Below are positions 55,467-64,000 of a DNA stretch of 64,000 nucleotides, piece by piece. Position 1 is the stretch's first letter, and each line of letters starts with the position of its first letter. Both the position numbers and the translations under genes were made by a program. The DNA lies in the NCBI GenBank assembly GCA_032622095.1, contig CP136066.1, positions 175,585,164-175,649,163 of the forward strand, read 5' to 3'. This DNA is from Siphonodentalium dalli (Eukaryota > Mollusca > Scaphopoda > Gadilida > Siphonodentaliidae). The notes under the pieces are model-generated. The model did not search any database. It was given only the letters and a program-made list of their open reading frames with translations, and had not been told where the DNA came from.

Positions 55467-58397
55467 CTAGCAGGGTTACCCGGCGTTGCCCGGGTTAATG
55501 TATGCTGTGGATATTTGTTGGGAATAGAGAATGCTCTTGCTTAAAGTGTTATACGTTTTCTCATAAATTGTATATTCAAATAGCATCACAAAACATGATT
55601 ATTACAGTCATGGAATATAAGTAGTGGCTCACCTTGTCAATTGTCATTCTGTTTATCGCGATTAATCCGTTCCACCAATAATGAAGTATTTATTTATTTA
55701 CAACTGCGTATACATTAGACGTTATAATATGATACATGAACATCATAAACACATTAGTTCGATAAAAGATGATAATTGGGTTTTACATATTGAGATGTAT
55801 CAATCAATCTAGTGGGTTGGACTAAGATCTCGAGGACACCTGGCTATCATATCTCCATGAAGATACAGATGTTTCAAAGAAATTTCCAGGTGCTCCTCTG
55901 TTCATGGTGCTATATATTGGCTAAATATTCTTAGTTTAAACGAAATATTGCTGCGCTTATATATCAGCTACATGTGCCAGGCACAGCGCGAGATTTTGAG
56001 TTGTTTATGTCAGTCGATGAGTCTGTTCTAAAAACCCTTGTCAGATGTCAGTATTGGTAGGATCCTGAAAAGTCTTGTGCTACTAACTGCATTTTCTTGT
56101 ATATCAGAAGAAACTATATTTGACTGCACACTGTGACCACTATTTTTTAACAGGCCTACCATATCTCTTGACAAATTGTAACTTTTTGTGGAAACTGTAT
56201 CGAATGGAACAGACTCAATTTTGTTATTATAAATGTATATATGCAATCCTCTGACGGTTCGAGGTCTCTCAGTTTGCACGAATATATGTATCTCTTCAAT
56301 AGAATGATAAATATACGTTTAATGCTTCTTCTAGTTATCTCTTTTTGCTAGCTCATTGTGTGAATGCCTTGATTGCCATTCGCATATAAATACGACTGTT
56401 AAGAAGATATAATTGTTCAAGTGACTTATGTGGGTCACCATATGTCGGGATTGTGAAATGTGAACGCCCAACTACTTAAAATGATATGGAGATGGCCTGG
56501 TGACTGTATATAACTTATATGTGGATATCGGCGAATAGCAATCTTATCAATGATAGTGCATATCCGCTCGCCATCCGTGACGCAAACGACACCAAATGTG
56601 ATTTAATTCATGGTATATCATTAGAGAAAAACGTGTATGAATTTGGTGGAATTTGGTTTATTAAATCAATTGTTGATGCAACGCTGACTCGAACAACGCC
56701 ATATTGCGAAGGTGATTATGTATTCGTTTGGTGGAAATCAGCGACAAAACTATTTCACCATATTTTTTAAATTTCCCCTCCCACCAACAGCGTCATTTTA
56801 GAAAATTTTAACCCGCACCATTATCTTCCTTGTAAAAAGTTACCCCTCTTAGAACGCCTTGGTGCCACCTCGATTGTACCGCGTGAAGTTTTATATAGAA
56901 CGCACACAGACAGACAAAAAGACAGACAGACAGCACGATTTTATTTCTTGTATCATTTGAGAAGAACGTGTCTGAATTTGATGGTAATTGTTACTAAAAA
57001 TATTTTGTATCAGTTTTGGTGACCCTCCCGTCCCTATTTCGGACTCAAGCTGCACACACTAAGACTCATTAGAGATTAGAGATGCATATATATGAAAATG
57101 GTGAAAATTGGCGAGTATACAAATTCGTATCAAATTTAAGGTCCCCACATCTCTCACCCATAGGGCACCAATTTGGTGTATCTAAACCACACGATAAGAT
57201 TCCTCGTATCACGGAGAAGAATATGTATCAATCTGGTGGAAATCGGCACTAAACATATAGATATGTTTTGTGTCCCTCTCATCTCTATGCACCACTGACT
57301 CGAATGGCCCCACTTGTGACATCCTTAAACCACACGATTACACTCCTGATATCATGGAGATGATTGTTTATAAGTTTGGTGATAATCGGCGACTAAACAA
57401 TTTTTTTATCAAATTTGGTGCCAATCCCTCCCCTCTCCATCTCTCACCCAAACAGCACCACTATGGCGTCTTTAAATCACGATTAGATTCCTCGTATCAT
57501 GGATAAGAACGTGTATCAATTTGGTGGAAATTGGCGCTAAAAAAAAGTGTGCATCAATTTTGGTGCCCCTGTCCCTTTCAATGCAACCCTGACTCGAATG
57601 AGGCCACATTTGACAGATAAAAGCCACACCATTAGACTCCTCATACCATGGGGATGATTTTGTATAAGTGTGGTGGCAATCGGCGACTTATTATCAAATT
57701 TAGTGCCCACCCCCTCCCAATTTCTCATCCAAAAACAACAATTTGGCGTTGTTAAATCGCACAATTAGATTCCTTGTATCATGAAGAAGAATATATATCA
57801 ATTTGGTGGAAATCGGCGCTAAAAGTTTTATCAATTTTGGTGCCCCTCTCCCCTTCCGTTCATCCCTGACTCAAACGACGCCACTTTTTACATATTTAAA
57901 CCACACCGTTGGATTATTCATATCATGGGGATGATTATATGTAAGTTTCGTGGCAATTGGCGACAGAAAAAAATTCTGCCCCCCCCCCCCTTCCGGGCAC
58001 CCCTGACGCGAACGGCGCATCTTTTGCCATATTTAAACCACGCCATTAGATTCCTCATATTATGGGATGATTATATATAAGTTTGGTGGCAATCGGCAAA
58101 TTTTTTTTCTGCCCCTCCCCCTTTTGTGCCCCTGACAACAACGGCGTCACTTTAGAAAATTCTAACCCCGACCATTATCTTTCTCGTAAAAGGCGACAAT
58201 TTTTTTCTTCTGCCCCTCCCCCTTTTGTGCCCCTGACAACAACGGCGTCACTTTAGAAAATTCTAACCCCGACCATTATCTCTCTCGTAAAAAGCTACTC
58301 CTAGTAGACCCCTTTGGCATCATCTAGATGGTCCCCTGTGAATTTCTATAGAACACAGACAGACAGACAGACAGACATTCGCAAATATAGATATAGA
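55467..58397 (-). mobile_element. Helitron-like element, minus strand, 2.93 kb
   Basis: On the minus strand the 5' end is A/TCTATATCTATATTTGCGAA followed by GTCTGTCTG repeats (at 58,397). The 3' end is CCCGGGCAACGCCGGGTAACCCTGCTAG followed by T (CTAG at 55,467-55,470), with a strong hairpin. This matches Helitron rules: 5' TC, 3' hairpin plus CTRR, insertion between A and T. The body carries about six divergent units of about 200 bp (TTTGGTGGAAATCGGCG, CATGGGGATGATTxTxTA) and a 102-bp tandem duplication at 58,110-58,300. No Rep/helicase ORF. Confidence 0.8.
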
Positions 58398-59068
58398 TAA
58401 TCATTCCAAAGGGAAGTTTATTTAGTATTGTATAGTCAGCTCCGGTTATTTCCCTTCCGAATAAATAAGGATAAACATTTTGACCACGTGTTACTCAGAT
58501 TGAATACAATAGCTATCTAATCGTGAATCCCTGTTAGATAATGTTTTAAATACTGACTTCAGTGCGCCACGTTTCGTGAGTCATTTACGAGATCGCTACT
58601 GAAGAAATAGTCGCGCGGCGATGATTAAATTGCATTTTTTCCGCGATAAAACACCGACAACTGATTCTAACTGATCGCCGCGGGTCGAATATTAGTGACG
58701 AAATATTCACTTACCTTAAACTGTTCAAAATTGGTGTCTAAATGTGTTACTCAAAACTATATTCAATGCCGCTTTGTTTGCATTTTGTACAGTTGCTGTT
58801 ATAGTTGAACAGATTGGTTGTATAGCTTTGAAAGTATTATTTTGTTTATTTGCATGCTGATAGTATGGCTGAAGGGGTCACTCTCACCAAAAAAAAGTGC
58901 CGAAGGGTACACAGGATTTTCAAAATGTGCTGAAGGGTACACAGGGTTTGAAATGTCGTTCTATAACGGCATTCAGTTTTCGTATCTGCTATGATTTCTG
59001 TTAGAGAATAATTGTTTACGTTCCAATAATATTAAAATGTACTGAAAACAAACTTTCATAAACACAAT
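58398..59068. other. No gene; inverted GAAGGGTACACAGG repeats
   Basis: GCCGAAGGGTACACAGG and GCTGAAGGGTACACAGGGTTTGAAATG at about 58,899-58,955 face an inverted copy at 59,588-59,635 (CTTCAGCACATTTTCAAACCCTGTGTACC). So the MITE at 59,069 sits between the arms of another small foldback. Confidence 0.5.
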
Positions 59069-59556
59069 TTAAAGGTACTCAATCCGATAAAACTCCTCTC
59101 AATTACTATTTCAATGGCTTCGGGGGTCAAAAATATTTTATTCGAGTCGAGGAAGTCACCCATCAAAGCTCAGATTTGTTAGATATCGATTTTAGAAATC
59201 TATTATTTTTCATTATCGGGAATACTTTCTGGCCCAGAACTCAGTCAAAATTGCGTTATTATTACCACTTGATTTTAGAGTTATCCATCCTTGTCTGTTT
59301 GAATAGATTTTGGTGTACACATCCCGAGCAGATTACGGCAGTTGAAGGCAACTATTAGTACTCATCTCGAGTAAATAACAAATTTCAAAAATCAATATCT
59401 AATAACTCTGAGTGTTGTTTGATGGGTTCCTCGTATCGAATCAAATATATTTTACCCCCAAAGCCAAAGAAATAGTAATATAGGACCCTCTGATCGGATT
59501 GTTGCTGTTGGAATATGTTGAGATGAGGACCCTCTGTTCGGATTGAGTACCTTTAA
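59069..59556. mobile_element. Foldback MITE, AGGTACTCAATCCGAT family (copy 2), TTAA-flanked
   Basis: TTAA-AGGTACTCAATCCGAT at 59,069 and CGGATTGAGTACCT-TTAA at 59,556, with long degenerate arms (GGCTTCGGGGGTCAAAAATA against TATTTTACCCCCAAAGCC). The right end is partly duplicated (GGACCCTCTGxTCGGATTG at 59,484 and 59,528). Same family as 54,580-55,035. Confidence 0.8.
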
Positions 59557-60099
59557 GTAATGGTGTTCGTGCCGATCACAAATCCTGATTACCCTTCAGC
59601 ACATTTTCAAACCCTGTGTACCTTTCAGCAACAGTTAACGGGACGTTACTCTATACTCAAGTATGCCTGGTTTCTTCTATTCAATGTCGCCTTGTTTGCA
59701 TTCTGTTTGCTGGTTGTTAAAGTTGAAAAGATTCGTTTATTTGTCCAACAATGTATTGTGAAGACGTGTAGTCAAAACAGTGTAAACTAAAAGCTAATCG
59801 CGGTATCAACACAGGATTCCAGGCGTTAAATTGTGGCCATAACTCTGTGAACCAAAAACATACATTGGAAAGTACATGCGAAGGTAAGTAAGTATTGCGA
59901 ATTTGCTATCATTGAAACAAAAATCCAGTGTTGTTTATGTTCACATTCGTTGTATACACCGCGGTATGATTTCGTATATATATATAAGTACATGTTCCTT
60001 AAATATGACATTGCTTTTTGGGACTCCGTGAATTCCCATCGACCCCAACATACGTGCCCGGATCTCATTTGTTTTACCCCATCCCTTAAGGGGACAGTC

Positions 60100-60100
<1 letters not shown>
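59557..60100. other. No gene seen
   Basis: Contains the right arm of the GAAGGGTACACAGG foldback and a direct repeat of 58,765-58,810 (CAATGTCGCCTTGTTTGCATTCTG). The 76-codon frame at 59,560 overlaps these repeats and is not credible. Confidence 0.45.

Positions 60101-60101
<1 letters not shown>

Positions 60102-60181
<80 letters not shown>
60102..60181. repeat. (TA)n microsatellite, 80 bp
   Basis: An AT-dinucleotide run interrupted once by GC at 60,140, which makes the whole tract self-complementary. Confidence 0.95.
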
Positions 60182-60184
<3 letters not shown>

Positions 60185-60745
60185 CCACTCTCATTCTCAA
60201 GACGAAGTAAATTAATTAAAACCTAGTTAGAACGTATATTTGAATTAGATTATCGGAGTTTTAACTCGGTGTATGGTGCGTTGAATGGGAATGTTGGGTC
60301 GTCACATATGAATTCAACGATTATTGCCTGGAAAACTGGTCAAAACTCGTTTTGAATAAGTTCGTGTGTTGTTGACATTGTAATTGAATATTGTCAACAG
60401 CGGGAATTCTCAGCCTGATGATACAAGGAGCCGAGTGACTCGGGTCTCAATGGGACCTGTTGGAGAACCAATCGTTCAAACACGCAGATTAAAAAAAAAA
60501 CAGTGTGGGTAGATAGCGTCAGACAAATGTACATGTAGCAAGTGCAATTTGACACTGAAATGTACTAAGCTATATATGCATGTATGGCTTTGGATTGGAC
60601 TGGCTGCATTAGGCCTACACTGACTACATACAGGCCCTGCAGATTCAAATTCAACAAGTCTCAACAGTGACCCGTATAGTATTAAAATGACTAATTTCAA
60701 AATGTGTGCCCCAATATTAGATATATTTTTTTGTTGGGGAAGTGT
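60182..60745. other. No gene seen
   Basis: AT-rich unique sequence without a convincing ORF or repeat. Confidence 0.45.
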
Positions 60746-61712
60746 AGATCATGCCATGAATGATCTCTACTCTGGGTAATATGATTATGAGAGGCCACAT
60801 TCACATTTATAAGTGCAATTGAATGCGCTTAAGCAAAATTTATTGCACTTAAGGGCAAACGATTGTGCATAAGTGCGATAAAATATTGTGCTTAAGTACA
60901 AATAGGGCATTCATGCTTGAGCATTATGCGTTGCACTTAAGCATGATTAATTGCTCTCAAGTGCAATTAATTGTAACTACTATCTAACCTACCCATAAAA
61001 TATTAATTGTCATAACCTGGAGTATCGCCTAGCATCACAAGAAGAGCATGTGCTAATTTTAACCTTTTTAAATAAACCTAGTACAGTTACCTCTAATGAT
61101 AAGTTCAAGTAATTCTGCTTAAGTGTAATTATTTGTGCTTAAGTGCAATTAATTGCGCTCAAGTGCAATTAATTGCGCTTAAGCGCACTTCATTACTAAA
61201 TGGCAATTTGGCCTCCCAGAGGCTAATGCCCGTAGAAATCATATTGTACCAGTGAAAAACCTGGGAACTTTTTGAGGTTTTGATAGGGAACCTTATAAAG
61301 CTAAAACAAATAACACGGGAATATATTTCTTTGTTAATACCTGTCGCTTAACAGTTTATTCATAAGTAGGCGAAAGTGCCAGCTCGAGATGACATTATTT
61401 AACAGACTTGATGGGTGAGTTTGCTATGCGCACTTACAATCATGGAATTTCTCCAGGGTAATTAATTCAGTTTTTTGTGATATCAGCTCACTAAAGCCAC
61501 AAAAAGCATGCATTTTCGAGCTGGGACCACCCCATACTTTGAAGTTGATTATCGAGGAACAATTATAAACAAAGAAATATGTTCCCTGCCTTGTTTGTTC
61601 AATGTTATAAAGTTCCCTATCAAAACATAAAAAAAGTTCCCAAGTTTTGTACTGATGGAATAAGATCTCTACAGGCGTTAAGCAGAGTAAAGATTCATGG
61701 CATGATCTAGGG
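60746..61712. mobile_element. Foldback element split by a nested MITE
   Basis: GTAGATCATGCCATGAATGA at 60,746 is inverted at about 61,693-61,712 (ATTCATGGCATGATCTA), and the arms continue with GAACTTTTTGAGGTTTTGAT at about 61,267 against ATAAAGTTCCCTATCAAAAC at about 61,610. The left arm is interrupted between CTCTGGGTAA and TGCCCGTAGAAATC by the element at 60,782-61,226; the right arm is continuous. Confidence 0.75.
60782..61226. mobile_element. MITE rich in AAGTGCAATT motifs, nested
   Basis: The ends GAGAGGCCACATTCACATTT and AAATGGCAATTTGGCCTC are inverted, with TAAT/TAA on both sides as a possible target duplication. The inside is full of CACTTAAGTGCAATTAATTG-like palindromic motifs. No ORF. 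Confidence 0.7.
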
Positions 61713-62455
61713 GAGGGGGTTTATTCAATTTCAACTAGATAGCTCCAGGCTGTTGACCCAACATTCAACAATAATTTAAACAAGGACTAAATCATGCCAG
61801 AAGCTGGGGTTTGTCCCACAAAAATATTCATGATTGCCAATTACTCAAATAATAAATTCAATTGCAAGTCTATCACAGCTAGTGACAGTCAATTGTGATA
61901 TTCAGATATTAAAAGACTTTTTAATTATATTAAATTTAATTCATTAGTGAAAATTCATACATGTGTTAAGTACCTTATTAATAAATCATTTAAAATAAGT
62001 CTTCTTAAATATATCTCTTCATGATATTGATGATGTCCCTCCCTCCCATGGCAGACCCCAGACTCCTATTCTGAATACTAATAACAAATAGGTGATTTTT
62101 CTGTGTACCAGCAGGTACCAGATAAGAAAATATGGATAGTGACAATGGAGTGAAATCTCCTGGAACTGTATGATATATCTCACTGAGAATAATTGTCATT
62201 GAGCATCAAATTGATTATTTTGTTGTCAAAATGACATATTTTGATATAATTCAGTCTCATACTTCTTGATGAGCTGGAGTTATGGACAAAACTTCAGCAG
62301 CAAAAATGTATTATTTTCATATTTATAATAGTGTGAAATAACCATGGCTTCTATCCTATATTTTTTGTATCCGGTACTCATGAGTCATGATTCACCACTG
62401 TTATTCATGATTTATGGCAGGTGCTAGTACATGTATACCATCAGTAGTCAGAGTA
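61713..62455. other. No gene seen
   Basis: AT-rich sequence. The short minus frame at 62,005-62,199 shows no recognisable features. Confidence 0.45.
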
Positions 62456-62458
62456 ATC

Positions 62459-62845
62459 AAAACTACAGTAATGCCCTAATTAGTCGACTCCATAACCACA
62501 GCAGAATTATGGGTAACTTTTCAGGATTTAGTCGGAAATATGGCTTGTTGCCATTCATCGGAAATCTCTCCCATATAATAATGAAGTGTCAGTGTCTCAG
62601 AAACAGAACATTAATTTGATTTGGCCTTACTAAACTCAACAGAACCACCACCATCATAGTACAGTAATGCCCTAAATAATTGACTCCTTAACCACAGCAG
62701 AATTATGGGTAACTTTTCAGCATTTAGTCGAAAATATGGCTTTCCGTTGAATGGCAACAAGCCATATTTCCAACTAAATCCTGAAAAGTTACCCATAATT
62801 CTGCTGTGGTTAAGCAGTCAATTCATTAGGGCATTACTGTATGTG
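62459..62845. mobile_element. TACAGTAATGCCCTAA foldback plus an extra half
   Basis: 62,658-62,845 is a palindrome of about 188 bp with ends TACAGTAATGCCCTAA and TTAGGGCATTACTGTA and arms carrying CAGCAGAATTATGGGTAACT. A second left half lies at 62,463-62,570. TA at the outer ends fits a mariner-type target, but no transposase is present. Confidence 0.75.
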
Positions 62846-62985
62846 GTTCATTAATGAGACAAAATACCAAACCTGGAGGGTCGGAACTAAAACTAATTAC
62901 AACAAAAAATGTCTATTTAGGAATAAAATCAATTAACCCTTTCATTATGGGAGCAGCATTCACCCTTCCATGATTGGAGCATTGG

Positions 62986-63185
62986 AAATATTGCAAAAAA
63001 AACCATGTGCTAATGCATTCTCTTATATATGGTAGTTTCCAGTAGGGATCCTAGAATATGTAAGAGAATACATTACATTGGCCTAACAATATTTACATTG
63101 ACCTTGTAAGTCAGTGCATTCTCTTATATATGTGAGGCTACCTAGTATGGTATCTGTAAATATAAGGGAATGCACTGGCACATGA
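62986..63185. repeat. Foldback repeat TGTGCTAATGCATTCTCTTA
   Basis: TGTGCTAATGCATTCTCTTA at about 63,006 is inverted at about 63,155-63,182 (ATATAAGGGAATGCACTGGCACA), with a further direct copy (AGTGCATTCTCTTATATATG) at about 63,112. Confidence 0.65.
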
Positions 63186-63226
63186 TTCATTGCTCCACCA
63201 GCGCAGTTCCCATCAAGAAATGGTTA

Positions 63227-63674
63227 TCTCATATATATTTTGAAGATCTCTGTCTGTTTGTCTGTCTGTTTGTCTGTTTGTTTGTTTGTCATTTATAAAA
63301 ATCTACGATTCTCGACCGATCGGGACGAAACTTGGTACGTGTGTGTAGTTTGACCAGGCGGTGGACGTTGTCGTATTGGCGAGCCCGTGAGGCGCCCGCT
63401 TCGCGCATGCGCAGACGAGATCTCGGAAACGGGTGGAGCTATCGACTTGAAATTTGCTATGTGAATGTATCTTGTCCCGGATACGAATTTTATCGAGTCG
63501 CCGAGCCCGTGCGACGCCAGCTTCGCGCATGCGCAGACCAGATCTCGGAAACGGGTGGGGCTATCGACTTGATATTTGGTTTTTGAATAGCCCGGAAAAC
63601 GTCGGGCTGGGTAGAGCTATCGACTTGAAATTTGGTTTTTGAATAGCCCGGACAACGTCGGGCTCATCGGCTAG
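63227..63674 (+). mobile_element. Short Helitron-like element, first of two in tandem (448 bp)
   Basis: It starts A/TCTCATATATATTTTGAAGA followed by CTGTCTGTTTGTCTG. It ends with the hairpin AGCCCG(GACAACGT)CGGGCT at 63,645-63,664, then CATCGG and CTAG at 63,671-63,674. Inside are two near-repeats carrying CTTCGCGCATGCGCAGACGA and AACGGGTGGAGCTATCGACT. No ORF expected; open frames here are repeat artefacts. Confidence 0.8.
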
Positions 63675-64000
63675 TCTCATATATATTTTGAAGACCTCTG
63701 TCTGTCTGTATGTCTGTCTGTCTGTCTGTATGTCATTAATACAAATCTATGATTCTCGACCGATCGGGACGAAACTTGGTACGTGTGTGTAGTTTGACCA
63801 GGCGGTGGACGTTGTCGTATTGGCGAGCCCGGGCGGCGCCCGCTTCGCGCATGCGCAGACGAGATCTCGGAAACGGGTGGAGCTATCGACTTTAAATTTG
63901 CTATGTGAATGTATCTTGCCCCGGATACGAATTTTATCGGGTCGCCGAGCCCGTGCGACACCAGCTTCGCGCATGCGCAGACGAGATATCGGAAACGGGT
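63675..64000 (+). mobile_element. Second tandem Helitron-like copy, cut by the window edge
   Basis: It begins directly after the CTAG of the previous copy with TCTCATATATATTTTGAAGA and follows the same order (GTCTGTCTG, ACCGATCGGGACGAAACTTG, CGCATGCGCAGACGAGAT). It has a few substitutions and runs off the window. Confidence 0.8.

Noticed and set aside
56028-56770. Open frames of about 83 codons at 56,028-56,279 (minus) and 56,519-56,770 (plus)
   Set aside because: They lie inside the Helitron-like element and are not shared by its relative at 39,296-41,029.
59950-60210. Tyr/Ile-repeat open frame
   Set aside because: Translation of the (TA)n microsatellite.

Overview
Eukaryotic nuclear DNA, AT-rich and very repeat-dense. 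It most likely comes from a bivalve mollusc. Reasons: the 'GAGCTATxG…CCGTCCGTC' dispersed repeats at about 7,444 and 11,120; the many ACATGTA motifs; a LINE C-terminus of a type familiar to me from molluscs and other marine invertebrates; and a Mab-21/cGAS-like gene of the sort expanded in bivalves. The species is not determined. I see no rRNA gene, canonical tRNA gene, CRISPR array or prokaryotic operon.

Layout. (1) 1-2,727 is the 3' end of a large repeated unit (U0) carrying a broken ORF, called ORF-A here. (2) 2,728-15,104 is a 12.4-kb mosaic of palindromic and foldback elements, a composite terminal-inverted-repeat (TIR) element (4,449-5,925), two dispersed repeat families with internal tandem units (7,444-10,400 and 11,120-13,370) and a foldback element with partial duplications (13,504-15,019). 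(3) 15,105-39,290 is a head-to-tail array of the large unit: U1 (15,105-24,923, 9.8 kb), U2 (24,924-37,971, 13.0 kb, enlarged by secondary insertions) and a more divergent partial U3. U1 and U2 each hold a LINE 3' fragment, a tRNA-derived SINE whose head is amplified as a 47-bp array, and ORF-A. (4) 39,300-48,879 holds a Helitron-like element, dispersed repeats and a non-autonomous hAT-like element with a clear 8-bp target-site duplication. (5) 48,880-51,697 holds the one gene that looks intact: a 681-residue Mab-21/cGAS-like receptor (cGLR) candidate, with a likely 5' UTR splice acceptor, upstream ORFs and a TTAA-flanked MITE just upstream. (6) 51,698-64,000 is again transposon-rich: a repeat block also found in the big units, a 2.9-kb minus-strand Helitron-like element, several nested foldback elements and, at the right edge, two head-to-tail Helitron-like copies joined exactly at their termini.

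How it fits together. The window reads as one probable innate-immunity nucleotidyltransferase gene sitting in a neighbourhood shaped by DNA transposons, Helitrons, a SINE and a LINE remnant, and by segmental tandem duplication. U1, U2 and U3 act as internal controls: empty sites in one copy date insertions in another. All identity statements come from reading by eye; no alignment or database search was run.
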